Assembly: GCF_022682495.2 (NCBI RefSeq)
Contig: NC_071393.1
Span: 98,507,010 to 98,571,009, forward strand
Direction of reading: 5' to 3'
Origin: Desmodus rotundus
Taxonomy: Eukaryota > Chordata > Mammalia > Chiroptera > Phyllostomidae
DNA length: 64,000 nt
Below the pieces are notes generated by a model. That model searched no databases. It saw only the letters and a list, made by a program, of their open reading frames with translations, and was not told the origin of the DNA. How positions within the stretch are numbered: position 1 is the stretch's first letter; the number at the start of each line of letters is the position of its first letter. A program made the translations under genes and the position numbers. Shown here piece by piece: positions 11,700 through 24,384 of this stretch.

Positions 11700-13800
11700 A
11701 TAAATAAGTCAAGGAATATAAGGAGATTGGTTATTGAAACGTGTTGAAATAAATCATATACTTTTTAAAAGGCCAAAATACAGTATATTTCTTTACTACA
11801 GCTATCAAAACAGAGAGGCTTGATCCGATACCTTATTTAAGAATTTAAAAAGCAAGTATATCACTTCTGGCAACCAGATCTTTCCCTGTGATAAAACACA
11901 AAATCCTTTTGCAAGTTCCCAACCAGAGGCTTTGGAAGTATGTCCAATACCATGAGAGAATATTTGAAATCTGGGGTGTTGTTTGCTGACAGTGAAACTA
12001 CTAAATGAGGTCTTTACATGCAATCCTTACTTAAGAGAAATATTTTACTGCCTATTTTAATCACTGGCTTTCTACATCTACTCAGGAACATAAGCTTTTG
12101 ATCATAGTAAGTTGATGGAATAGTAGTAAAGGAAGAAAAGTCACCTTGCTAACAATTTATTATAAGTATAGATGTTCTTGATTACTATGCCAATATATTA
12201 TTTACAGAAATTTACACTTCTTAGATTCAATTTAATTGAACAAATATCAAGTTTTACTAAAGAAAAGTAGAAATTTCATGAAGAAATAAAATTAATGTCT
12301 CAAAACATTCTGTAAGTTTAACATAAGTAGTAAAAAAATGTCAACTATATAGTTTTATTGATCCATATTCTTCAGTTCTCATTCTGTAAAAGTGCAAATG
12401 AGTAAAAACTATAATTACTGATAAAAACTATATATAGACCATAAGTCTTCATAAAATCATGGAATCAAGTGGCATAGAGCTATTTTCTACCAATAATTCT
12501 TTAAAATCAACATTAGGGTGAAAAAAAAGAGAACAGTCATTCTAGTATGGTACAATACCTAAGCAAATAAAAGACTACTAAATAAGGAAATAAAACTAAC
12601 TTTTCTTTTTTAAAACAAGAGATCAGTTCTTCCTTTAAACACTTTATTCTTTTGCATATTTGTAATACTTAGGTTGTATTAAATAATTTTAAATAAAGAG
12701 GCAGTGACCTGAGAGAATTTAGACATCACAACCTTTTTATCATGGGTTATTTGTTGTGACAAATTAGATAACTACATATTTATTAATGTGTAATTAAATA
12801 ATATACCAATATATTTTCATTGTAATTCAAACTTTTACTTATGAGTGATGTTTTCCTCCCAAGAAGTAATGACTTATTGATTTGATATGTATCCTTTTAT
12901 TTTGGTGTGCATTTATATTCATATGTATACTTTTAAAAGTCTAAGTATGATTGATTATGTTATACAAATATTTTCATGACTCATTTTTCCCATTTAAAAA
13001 GGTTCTTGGGGAGATATGCCCAGGTTAATATAAATGGAACTTACTTCATAAGCCTTTTAATAATAAAGAGATTTCAGCAGAGAAATGTTTAAAAATACTT
13101 CTTAATGTTTAAAACTACATAATAAATTATACAATGCACAGTTGCAATAGGAGTTTTACTATTCTAGATCCAGTGAAATAAAGAAAAGTTATTTCATAAG
13201 AATTATGCATAGTCTTATAAACTCTAGAATTCAAGAAATTGTCAACAATAAAACAAATTGGAAGCTAAGCTGTAGAACCAAAATGAAAATTATTTCTAAA
13301 TACTATTATAAGGCAAAATAAAATTTAACTCAAAAAACTGCCTAAGTTAACAGAATGTGAAATAAAATGCTCCATATTTAAATAAATTATGTGTTTTAAC
13401 ATAAAAATATTATAGTAATAACTAAATTGCTCTCCTAGATAGCAGGTTAAATTATTATTAAGATAGATATATAACTTCCTTTTTGAGTTACCCTTTGCAT
13501 TTCAATTCTTATTTATATGGAAGTTTAGGCAGTATCATCTGTAGATGAAATACTTTTCTAAAGGAGTGCATCTAAGAAGTAAAAAAGAGACTGTTCAAGT
13601 ACTCTTGAATTTCTCAGTTCAGGCTCTAGAAAATTTAACTGAGTAACCAACAAAAAATTAAATTTAGATTTCTTTTATGCAATACTCCAGGAACAGAAGA
13701 ACGCAAAAACAGTCAATCTACTTGTTAACATCCTTGGTTAACTAGACAGGTCAAACAATCATTAAAGTCAAAGTCAGTCTTAAAATACAAAGGCAAATTA
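11700..13800. other. MAP4K5 intron 4, no recognisable features
   Basis: Very AT-rich sequence. I see no exon, RNA gene or clear repeat. Confidence 0.5.
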
Positions 13801-13807
13801 ATAGTAC

Positions 13808-13872
13808 CATGGTAAATATCTTGAAGTGATCCGCCACCACAGTATTCCATACAAATCCACAGTTTTTCCCGA
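13808..13872 (-). CDS. MAP4K5: MAP4K5 coding exon 4 (residues 86-107)
   Basis: This 65-nt exon reads [20 protein letters not shown] followed by His. It contains the gatekeeper/hinge segment (ICMEYC) and the GGGS turn typical of STE20 kinases. The acceptor is AAATTAG|T and the donor is ATG|GTACTA, a weaker donor than its neighbours. Intron 3, on its 5' side, is only 518 bp. Confidence 0.97.
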
Positions 13873-14390
13873 CTAATTTGAAAGAGAAAGAAAAGTACAT
13901 TAGCTAGTAATTCTCAACCACTGACACACTCTGAAGGCTTTCACTCTTCAGCACACCAAGATTTACGATGGATTGGAGAGTACAACAGGAAATTACCCTG
14001 GCAGTGTCCCTCTCTTTTTTTCCTTTTTATTGAATTTACTGGGGTATGGCAGTCTCTCCTCAAGCTACAAAAAAACATAATGACTTCAACTTTTTCCCCA
14101 TCTTACATGGTTTAGAAGTAGTAAAAAGTATTTACTGTTTAGAATATGACCACTTTTATAAGCTGAAACACCTACTTGTAGTCATAATAGTTCATTAAGG
14201 TTGCCAGATAAGGTATAACTGAATAAACAGAGGTGTCACTTTTAATATAATGGGAAACAATTAGAAAACCTAAGAAATTTTAGAACTTTAGACCTATAAT
14301 TTAAAAAATGTATACATATAATAGCACTAACAAGAAAGGGAGAATGGTAGCAGACATAATATACAAAGGCAGCACAAGTATATCTTTTAC

Positions 14391-14481
14391 CTGAGATAGC
14401 TTCCAAAGTAGGCAACAATGTTGCAATGTTTACATTCTTTAACCATAAATATTTCTTGCTGAATCAAAGAAAAATCATCTC
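14391..14481 (-). CDS. MAP4K5: MAP4K5 coding exon 3 (residues 56-85)
   Basis: This 91-nt exon encodes the alphaC helix segment: it completes Gly56, then reads [19 protein letters not shown] and on through [10 protein letters not shown]. Glu65 (QQE) is the expected salt-bridge partner of Lys49. The acceptor follows a T-rich tract (TTTTTCAG) and the donor is CAG|GTAAAA. It ends in phase 2 and joins exon 4 across a Ser codon. Confidence 0.97.
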
Positions 14482-14524
14482 CTGAAAAACAAAATGATAA
14501 TAACCTGATCAGTACGTTAATTTT

Positions 14525-15390
14525 GAGTCTTTTAAAAAAATTTATTGTTTGTTTTTCCATTACCATTTAACACCCTTTACTACTGCCCTCCCCACCAAAA
14601 CCCCACAATCACCACACTGTTGTCCATGTCCATGAGTCCTTTTTCCCTTGTGCTTGATCCCTCCACCTGCACGCTCCCTCCCAACAGCTGTCATCCTGCT
14701 CCCTCTGAGTCTGTCTCTATCTTGCTTGTTAGTTCAGCTTGTTCATTAGATTCCACATATGAGTGAAATCACATGTTATTTGTCTTTCTCTGGCTGGTTT
14801 ATCTCACTTAGCATAATGTTCTCCAGGTCCATCCATGCTGTGGGAAAGGGTAAAATTTTATTTTTTTTCTTTTTACGGCCGAATAGTATTCCATTGTGTA
14901 AATGTCCCATAGTTGTTTTATCCACTCATCTATTGATGGACAGTTGGGCTGCTTCCATGTCTTGATAATTGTCAATAATGCTGCAATGAACATAGGGGTG
15001 TTTCTGTTCTTTTGAATTAATGTTTTTGTTTTTTTTGGATATATTCCCAGAAGTGGGATCACTGGATCAAAAGACAGATCAATTTTTAATTCTTTGAGGT
15101 ATCTCCACACTGCTTTCCACAGTGGCTACACCAATCTGCATTCCCACCAACAGTACAGTAGGGTTCCTCTTTCTCCACATTCTCATCAGCACTTGTCGTT
15201 TGTTGATTTATTGATGATAGTCATCCTGACAGGTGTGAGGTGATATCTCATTGTGATTTTAATTTGCAGTTATCTGATGACCAGTGACGTTGACCATCTT
15301 TTCACATGTCTATTGGTCATCTGTATGTCCTCTTTGGAGAAGAGTCTATTCAGGTCCTTTGCCCCCTTTTAACTGGACTGTTTGCAAAAA
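14525..15390 (-). mobile_element. 5'-truncated L1 3' end, reverse orientation
   Basis: The minus strand reads the C-terminus of L1 ORF2 over 14808-15110 ([50 protein letters not shown]), then the 3' UTR toward 14525. It is truncated at the 5' side near 15390. Confidence 0.9.
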
Positions 15391-15483
15391 CTACTTCTTT
15401 AAAACATGTTTTAAAAATAAAAAACCAGGAACCCAAAATTGTGGATATCATTTATAATACAAAAAGTACACTTTTAAAAAATT

Positions 15484-15898
15484 ACCCGAGGATATATTTA
15501 TTGATTTTTAAAAATTTTTAAAGATTTTATTTATTTTTAGAGAGAGGGGAAGGGAGGAAGAGGAGGAGAGAAACATCAATGTGTGGTTGCCCCTTGAGCA
15601 ACCCCCCCTGGGGACCTGGCCCAAAACCCAGGCATGTACCCTGACTGGGAATCGAACCAGTGACCCTTTGGTTCCCAGGCCAGTGCTCAATCCACTGAGC
15701 CACACCAGCCAGGGCTGCTTATTGATTTTGGGAGAGACAGGAAGGGGAGGGATAGAAACAGATCGGTTGCCTCTTACATATTCCCCGACTGGGGATCAAA
15801 CCTGCAACCTAGGTATATGTACCCTGATCAGGAATTGAGCCTATGACCTTTTTGGTGTATGGGACAACGCTCCAACCAACTGAGCCACTGGCCAGGGC
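15484..15898 (-). mobile_element. Older VES SINE split by a younger VES insertion
   Basis: The head is at 15716-15898 (reverse of GCCCTGGCCAGTGGCTCAG) and the 3' end at 15484-15497 (reverse of ...ATATATCCTCGGG). The two halves are separated by a younger VES that duplicated TTATTGATTTT at 15498-15508 and 15719-15729. Confidence 0.85.
15509..15718 (-). mobile_element. Younger VES SINE nested in an older VES
   Basis: Full-length reverse VES of the GGATTGAG subtype (head ends at 15715), with an 11-bp duplication TTATTGATTTT on both sides. The target was the A/T-rich 3' end of the older VES. Confidence 0.92.
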
Positions 15899-15899
15899 T

Positions 15900-18700
15900 A
15901 GATCTTTTTTTTAGGGTGGAGGGGGGTGGAGCTAGATCTGTTAAATGAATATTTGCAGTATCAAGCAATGGCAAAAGCCTTTTGCATTAACTACTAAGTA
16001 CTAAATACATTTCTGAATTTTACAAAACGAAATCAACAGTGAAGATAGATACCAAAGGGAAAACTCGTTTTACTATACAGCTAATAAGTTAATATTTTCA
16101 GAAAACCAATTAGTCTAATGCTAACTATTCTGTCAGATAATTTTCATATGTCCATGAAAATACACAGTGATACTATAGTGGATGGTGGCAATCTCGTCTA
16201 TTTGTTTTGGCTGGTAATAAGGAAATAGGAATTTTTTCAATTGAGCAAAATGAAAGCAGAATGCAAATACAAAGGACAATCAATTCTAACAAGACATTTT
16301 CTTTGGAATGCCTATCTAGATTCTGAAAATTGACCTAAAGAGGAAAACCCTATTGGTTTTAAATTCACTAATTTAGAACCTGGATTCGAAAGTCATTTTT
16401 TTATTACATAGTAACAAAAAATATTTACCATTTCAATTTTATCTTGTGTTCAAAAGCAGATTGGGATCTAACTAAAACAGAGTACCCTAACATTACAAGC
16501 GATTTTTACTTATTAAATAGCAGAAAATAACTATTTAACCTTATTAGTTTTCTGTATCTATTATTTAAAACCAATACAAGAACATATTTGGTGGGCATTT
16601 GTTATACCTCAATTTAACATTTTCCACCAATTCAGGTTTGAACTTTCCAAAGGGTGAAGATACCAATATTTTACTTTAAAAATTTTTTTTTAAATCAAAA
16701 TTATTAGATTTAAAAATATAAGCAAATACTGAAAAGCAAGAACATAGCACCTAAACAGAATAGCTGACATCTGTCCTACCTGGCCAAAGCTCCTACTTTG
16801 GAATTTCTTTTTAAAGCATTAACAAGGCAAACTAATGACTGTTTAAATCTTTATGGACTCTTGACTTTTTAAAAACTTGCCCTTTGTTCCATGCTTACAC
16901 TTCTAGGAAATAAGAAAAACACTGAGAAAAGTTCTAAACATCTATCTATTCAAAGATATTTAAAGATTCTTATTTAGAAAACTGTCTACACTAATGAAAT
17001 ACATTTAACTTGTTATTTTATTTAAACATTCTGAACTACTTTATGAGTGTTAAATTCCTATTTTATTTTTTGCTTATTGAATTAAATTTATTATTAATTG
17101 GAAGAAAGCCAAGAAATTTTGTACACCTATTACTCTCTGTAATAGTGTAATCAATTTAGCATTTTAAAAAACAAGCAAGCAAACAAACAAAAGTATATGC
17201 ATTAATCACTTCGGGTGATAATTTTATTACATTTGACTCACAGTTTTCAACAAACTATAATTTGTATAACTTTAAAATACATCATACAGTTTCACCATTA
17301 AAGAAGGATAATGAGAAAAGAGAAGAGAAAGGAAGGGAAAGCACGATTATGATGATTAACTTTCCCAAGAATCTTACTCCTATTTTGGCTGTCTGCTGCC
17401 ACTAGCTACAGACTTGTTTGAGCAAAATGAACATCTGCAGAACGAGTTAGAGAGCAAGCTGAAATTCAGGCACAGACAGGAAAACATGGTAACAAACATC
17501 ATCCTAATACCTGCCTGCTTTTCTAGGGCAGTTCTGATGCCTGACCAAAGCGATGGAAAATGCAACTAAAAATCAAAACACTACCACCAAAATAATTTTC
17601 AATTCTAATCAACTAGTAGGTCAAACTTTGTTTGAAAGAGGGTGCCTATACTTATTTAATAAGCATCTACTATTAAAATGATACAGAAATGGTTACATCA
17701 TTCTTAGAAATCATCATTTGAGTGTGAAAAGAATAACAAAAATATAGGGACATAGAAAGAAATGCTGACTAATTATCTTTTCAATCATCTTTACAGCTAA
17801 TTGAAAAACCAATTCTCTGTGTTAATCTATTTTTATTATTAACTCTGATGTTCACTTTAGAATTTTTATGAGTATCAGGAAACACCTCAAAGACCTTTTT
17901 TTAGTAAAATTTTAAATATAATATTATAAATTTAAGTTGCCAGCAGTAAATAGTAAATCTGTAATAAAACACAGGACTCTAAAATTACTACAAATTTCAA
18001 TAATCTATTTTTTAAGTGGGGTGAAAAGTATTATTAAGTTTACAGCTGTGATTTCATTTACTTAAAAAAAAAGTCTTCTTTATATTTTATCAGACATAAG
18101 GCTTTTTCTAAGTCATCTTGGCAAATAATTATCTTTCCATGTCTAAAAACAATTCTAAACCAGCTCATCTGTTAAATCAATACAAGGAAGCACTTCTGTA
18201 TTATACTGGCTTTAGTGCAATTTTTTAAAAACCTGAGTACAGTTAAGAATTTATTTCTGAAATACAGCTGTCTCCAGAATTATTTGAAGTATCTGAACTG
18301 ACTGCTGGGAAAATTAGCATACCATCAGATTTTGACCTCAACATTTTTTAACTCTGTTTTAAAAATGTGGAAAACACCATCTACTCTGCCTTTACTAAAA
18401 ATGCTAAGACACTATGGTATAAAAATCTATGGTCATAGAGAAAGCATTTTTTTAAAGGCAAGAAACAAAAGAAAAAAAATCTACAAATAAAATGTAATGA
18501 AACAACCCAAATGAATAAAATCACCACAAACAGAAGATCAATTCCTCCAATTCTAAAGCACAGATGATGAAAATAAATGAAACTGTTTTCTTCTAAAAAG
18601 ACAAGTATATGTATTTAAAGTATAAGAAAAACTTATTTTACTTCTCAGGTGACTAATTTTATAGTTGTTATTACTAAATTTTAAAACTGCAATTACTATT
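15900..18700. other. MAP4K5 intron 2, no recognisable features
   Basis: AT-rich with many homopolymer runs. No exon, RNA gene or clear transposon is seen. Confidence 0.5.
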
Positions 18701-18950
18701 GTCCTGGCCAGGTGGCTCAGTTGGTTGGAGTGTCATGCCAAAAGCTGCAGGCTTGATGCTGGTCAGGGGACAAGCCCTAGATTGCAGGTTCTGTCCCAGG
18801 TCCATTTGCATATGACCCTGGGTCCAGGCACATAAAGGAGGCAACCAATCCATGCTTCTTTTCTAGCACTGATGTTTTTCTCTCTCCTGTCCTCTCTCTT
18901 TCAAAGAAATGAAAAAAAAAAATGCCCTTAGATGAGTATAAAAAATAAAA
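18701..18950 (+). mobile_element. VES SINE, older subtype, diverged
   Basis: Head GTCCTGGCCAGGTGGCTCAG and TTGGTTGGAG A-box, then a diverged body with an internal insertion and the TTTCTCTCTCC tail, ending in an A-rich run near 18920. Confidence 0.85.
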
Positions 18951-20540
18951 TATTTTTTTTTAAAAGAGAAAGGCTGAGACTGGGTTTTAAAATAAAACTC
19001 AAATACAATTTGTCATAAAAGAAACACCTAAAAACCAATGACCCAAAAAAGATTAAAGTAAAATGACAGGCCCAAGTACAGCAGCTCTATGCATTTGTAA
19101 TACTATGATTATAAACAAAATGGGGGGGATTGGCAATAACAATGTTTGAAAAAGTTATATTCAAGGCAAAAAGGGTCAAAGGAAACTGAAAATAGCAATT
19201 CTATCAGGAAAACTATGAAAAATTATCAGAAAAAATATGAATTCTGTAAAACTGCTAGAAAGAAAATAAATCCAATAAAATCAGTGACTTACAAAAATAT
19301 ATACAGTAACAAACTAGAAAGTGTAAGAGGGAAAAATGTCATTCACAATAGCAAGAAATACCACAAATATGAAAATTTATGTGGCAAAAGGTATAGTATT
19401 TTCCTGAAGACTCAAATAAGAAACAATCCTTACTGTCAAAATGCCATCTTCTAAATTAATCTCATATACTTTTTTATTTGATAAAAATGATTTTAAATTT
19501 CTAGAAAATAACCACAAAAAGAGAAATAACTGAAAAATAAAAGCAAAAGATTATAAAATACAATGAAAAGTCACAGTAATAAAAAGCAGGAGAGTACTGA
19601 GCTACAAATAGGAGTGGAAAATTATCACTGAAAACAGAAAATAAAACCCATGCTTACAAGGAAATTCAGTTTATGACAATTGAGGCATTTTGAACCTATG
19701 AATAAAAGACAGTTTGTAGTAAACAGCTTTGGGAAACTCTCTAGCCATTTGAAAAGAATAGACCTACAGCTCTCCTTCACCCTTTGGAAAAAAATTGTTG
19801 CTGATAGTATAAGCAGAGTTCAAAGATAGAAGACAAAAAGGGGCAAACTTTTAAAACATATGAAAAGTAACTACTGTCAAAGTGCATATGGCATCCTAAA
19901 ACTCAATAATATAAAAGACAACCTATACAAAGCATATGCATAGGCAATTACCAACATAAAAATGGTCAAACACTAAAATCGTATCATAAATATTTACTGA
20001 ACTGAAATATTGTTACTCTTTTGTTACTCTTCTGTGAGGAAAGATTTTACACATTAGTCAGTTTCTCTGTATGAACTGAACTCTGACATAAATAAAGTCA
20101 GCAGCTTTTACAAAGCAAGGCAGTGAGAAATTCCAACCTTCCCAAGAGTCTTAATTTATGGTTCCAGCAATTAATCATTATGTGTTAAATAGTAACATCA
20201 TTTTTTTTCTTTTTTATGGTTTATTGAGAAGTCAGAATTATAGGATTTAAAAGATATTCTAATCAATTCATTATAAAAGCTGAAGTCAAAAGTAAGCTAC
20301 ATCCTCAAGTCAATTAAGTGAAACTGCTGTCACAAGCTCAGAGCACTCACTGAAGGCCGAGAAGGGATGAACATTTTTGTTTCCCATTAACCCAGTCCAT
20401 TCACTTCCTGGACTATAACTGTACCTTGAACATAACTTGACTAAATATTCAAGTGACTCCTCCAGGAGAGGCAAATGCTTGCATAGTTCTGTTATATTAT
20501 CTTCTATTTGTGTTACTGACATTATGGAGATCATTCTATG
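18951..20540. other. MAP4K5 intron 2, A-rich unclassified stretch
   Basis: Long A-rich sequence; 19146-19454 happens to be open on the plus strand, but its Lys/Asn-rich reading is what A-rich DNA gives by chance. The 19500-20000 part could be an old L1, but I cannot show it. Confidence 0.4.
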
Positions 20541-20685
20541 GGGGAAATGCAAATAAAAACTACAATGAGATGCCACCCCCTCCCATCCATTTAGGAAACA
20601 AAACTTATTGGCAAGGGTGTGGAGAAATTGGAACCCTTGAGCTATTAGTAGGAAATGTGAAATTATTAGATGAAACTTAGTAAGA
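20541..20685 (+). mobile_element. Old L1 fragment
   Basis: Contains GAAATGCAAATAAAAACTAC and GGTGTGGAGAAATTGGAACC, conserved segments of the L1 ORF2 3' part. Short and bounded by non-L1 sequence. Confidence 0.75.
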
Positions 20686-20954
20686 GGACTCAAAAAGAGT
20701 ATTATTACAATAATTTCTATTAGCCAGGAAAAAAAAGGACACTAAGCCATACATGAAAGCTTCTTATTAAAGTGTATCTCTCTAATGAAATATAGACATA
20801 GTGATCAAAATACTGTATTTGAAATGCAAAACCATTTTAACAGCTGAAATTTAGAAACTGTTTGGCATAATTATTAACCACACAATTATTCTACCTGTCT
20901 TAAGTTTATGAAGTAGCAAATAAACAGATCAACTAATCACCTACTTGTTCAAAA

Positions 20955-22686
20955 ATTACTCCTCCTCATCCCAATGTCATTTTTTAAAAGATTTTATTTC
21001 TTTATTTTCAGAGAGAGGGGAAAGGAGGGGAAAAAGGAGGGAGAGAAACATTAGTTGGTTGCCTCTCACACACTCCCCAACCAGGGACTTGGCCTGCAAC
21101 CTAGGCATGTGCCCTGACTGGGAATTGAACCAGCGACTCTTTGATTCACAGGCCAGCCCTCAAATCACTAAGCTACACCAGCCAAGGCCAATGTCATTTT
21201 TTGCAGAACTAGAAAAACCCATCCTAAAATTTATATGGAGTCTTAAGGGACCCCAAATAGCCAGAACAATCTTGAGAAAGAATAAAGCTGATTTCAAAAC
21301 TTACTACAAAGCTACATTATCAAAACAGCGTGACAGTGGCACAAAGAGGCATAGAGGCCAACCAGACAGAGTTCCCAGAAGTAATGTTTTAAATAATTCT
21401 TGACAAGGGTGCTAAGACCATTCAAAGGGAGAAAGGACCATCTTTGCAATGAATGGTTGAAAACTGGATAACCACAAGCAAAAGAATGAAGTTGGACCCT
21501 TACCTACTACCACATACAAAAACTAACTGAAAATGGATCAAAGATTTAAATGTAAGACCTAAAACTATAAACTCTTAGAAGATAATATAAGGCAAAAGCT
21601 TCATGACATTAAATTTAGCAGTAATTTCTTGAATATCATACCAAAGGCATAGGCAATAAAATAATAAGTAAAAAACTGGACTTCATAAAAATTTTTAAAT
21701 TTTATGCATCAAAAGACACACTGTTAGCACAGTAAAAAGGCAAGCCACAGAATGGGAGAAAATATTTGCAAATCATGTATCTGATAAGGGGTTAATATCT
21801 CGAAAACATACAGAACTCCTAAAATTCAACACCACCAAAAAACAAACCACCGAATTAAAAAATGGACAAAGGACTTGAATATACATTTTTCCAGAGCAGA
21901 CAGAGAAATGTCTAATAAGCATCTGAAAAGATACCAATATTACTAACCATCAGGAAAATGCAAATAAAAACTACAATGAGATACCCACCTACTCATACCC
22001 ATTAGGATCACTACTCTCATAAATAAACCAAAACAGATAAAAAGTTTGGGCAAGGATGTGAATAAATTGGAACCCTTGAGCACTGTCAGAAGGAATGTAC
22101 CACTGTATGGAAAACAGTACGGCCGTCCCTCAAAAAATTGAAAATAGAATTACCACATGATCTAGCAATTCCACTTCTGGGTATATACCCAAAAGACTGA
22201 AAGCAGGGTCTCAAAGAAATACTCGTAGCTGATGTTCATAGCAGCATTATTCACAATAGCTAAAGTGTGGAAGCAACCCAAGTATCCAACAGATGAATGG
22301 ATAAGTAAAATGTGGCATATATACACAATCGAACATTATTCAGCCTTAAAAAGAACTGAAATGTGACAATACGGATGAATCAATAACAGAAACCAGTAAT
22401 ATAAAGACAAATACTGTATATTAAATACCTAAAGTAGTCAAAATCAGAGACAGAAGACAGAATGGTAGTTGGCAGGGGTTGGGGGAAAGGGGAATGGGAA
22501 GCTACTGTTTATTAGGTATACAGTTTCAGTTTTACAAAATGAGAAGAGTTCTGGAGTGGGACAGTGGTGATGGTAGCACATTATGAATGTAATTTATACC
22601 ACTAAATTGTATACTTAAAAATGGTATATATGGTAAATTTTATGTAATGTGTGTTTTACCATACTAAAAAAAAAAAAAAAAAAAAA
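20955..22686 (+). mobile_element. L1 3' half (ORF2 C-terminal part, 3' UTR, poly-A), plus strand, with VES insertion
   Basis: From about 21200 the reading gives [17 protein letters not shown], a conserved L1 ORF2 segment, followed by degenerate ORF2 to about 22370, a 3' UTR and a poly-A at 22666-22686. Many frameshifts. It is interrupted by the VES at 20986-21187. Confidence 0.9.
20986..21187 (-). mobile_element. VES SINE inside L1 ORF2
   Basis: Reverse VES with a perfect 15-bp duplication CCAATGTCATTTTTT at 20971-20985 and 21188-21202. Removing one copy restores continuous L1 sequence. Confidence 0.94.
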
Positions 22687-22734
22687 CCCACCTTGGGAGA
22701 AAAAAGCTACTATTGCTCTCATTAGAAACTTTTA

Positions 22735-23400
22735 ATTGCAATAACATGGATGGACCTTGAGGGTATGATAAGTGTAACAGATCTCGTTTACATGTGGAAT
22801 CTAAAGAAGCTGGAAAAATCCAAGCTCACTGATTCAAAGGATAGACTGGACGTGAAGGGCTGGAGGTTGGGCAAAATGGGTGAAGGGATAAAACAGTAGG
22901 AACTTCCAGCTATAAAATAAGTAAGTCATGGGATGTAATGTGCAGCATGCTGATTATAGTTAATAATATTGTACTGCATATTTGCAAGTTGCTAAGAGGG
23001 CAGACCTTGAAAGTTCTCATCATAAGAAAAAACTGTGTAACTACGTAGAGTGACAGATATTAACTAGACACTGTGATCCTTTCACAGTATATACAAATAC
23101 TGATCATTGTTGTACATCTGAAACTAATATAACGCTGTATGCCATTTCGACCTCAATTTAAAAAAAGGAAAAGAGTATTTACTGATCTAGAAAATGTCCT
23201 TTATGTAATGTTGGTGGGGGACAGCATACAGTACATGTAGTATACGCTAACTCTGTAAAATGTTTATGTATATATAGGAGGAAAATGGGTGGAAATATAA
23301 AAAAGGCAATAACAGTTCTCTCTGGGTGATAAAATAATGGATTATTTTTACTTTATTCTTTACACACTTCTGAATTTACTACTTTTTGCAGTGAACCTGG
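22735..23400 (+). mobile_element. L1M 3'-end relics
   Basis: AACATGGATGGACCTTGAGG at about 22743 and TTGCTAAGAGGGCAGACCTT at about 22989 are conserved old-L1 3' sequences, ending in an A-run near 23165. The stretch 23170-23400 resembles another older L1 3' end more weakly. Confidence 0.75.
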
Positions 23401-24019
23401 GCCCAATACCACGCATTAATACTTCTTTTAAAGATCCCATTGCTAAGAAAAAAAACCAAAACAAAACTTTGAGGATATCAAAATAATAAAACTGTTTCAA
23501 GTTTTATATAGTACTTTTGTTTTCAAAGCAAATTACTCACAATGTTTTAAAACATCCTTCTGAAAAACAAGTGTTAAAAAAAAATAAGCACTGGGCTAAG
23601 ACCAGAATTATTAAGCCTATATCAATCAGCCAGAAAATAGTTGACATATAAAATATCATTATGTTGAATATTAACATATTTCCCTCAAAATCAATGAACA
23701 CTTTCCTAATCAAATTCTCATACGTTAATATTAAAGTTCAATTATTTCACGATAACTTAAAAATTACTTTAACAATGTCAGTGTGTCTTCCAATTTTGAA
23801 TGTGCACATTTGAAATACATCAACTTGTCTTTAACTAACAACCTCTAATGCAATTGAATCTAACTATATCTGAGACATCCTACTGCCCTAACAACATACA
23901 AAGATTTCTTTTGAAGAAGGGAAACAAGGAAAGAAATACAGAAAATGCTTTCAAGTTCTATATTTATGAACTGCACAATAAAAGTATTCAAAAATTGTCT
24001 TGAGGGTTTTGACACATAC

Positions 24020-24077
24020 CAGGCTCCAATTTGATAATTTTTACTGCAGCCAACTCTCCCGTATGTATATTTCTGGC
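24020..24077 (-). CDS. MAP4K5: MAP4K5 coding exon 2 (residues 37-55)
   Basis: This 58-nt exon reads ARNIHTGELAAVKIIKLEP plus the first base of the next codon. It carries the invariant ATP-anchoring lysine (AAVK, Lys49). The acceptor is TTTTAG|GCC and the donor is CTG|GTATGT. Residue 40 is Ile, a conservative change from the Val I recall in human. It sits 16.9 kb downstream of exon 1. Confidence 0.97.
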
Positions 24078-24384
24078 CTAAAATGAAAATGAAAATAAAA
24101 TGCTTTAAAAGTTTGTTAATTATATAAAAATTACTTGTTATTATGTTAATTTATTGCTTATCAATCATGCTTTTAAAAAGAGCTAAAAAACAAAATTTCA
24201 ATAGAATGTGTATATTCATTTTTCCATTAAAGAAAAATATACAAAAGATACATATACAAAATATTACCTTTAGTTCCATCACTTAAAAACAGTTCTGTTT
24301 AAAATGCTGGTGTACTTCTTCCAAGTTTTTTTTTTATACCTGAGTTAGTATTTTTCTAAACTAAAACATATTCATGAGGAAACT

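Noticed and set aside
15581..15838. Plus-strand 85-codon ORF
   Set aside because: Antisense reading of two nested VES SINEs.
19146..19454. 102-codon Lys/Asn-rich ORF
   Set aside because: Explained by A-rich composition; no domain or homology recognised.
20945..21403. 152-codon plus-strand ORF
   Set aside because: A fusion of antisense VES and L1 ORF2 sequence, open by chance.
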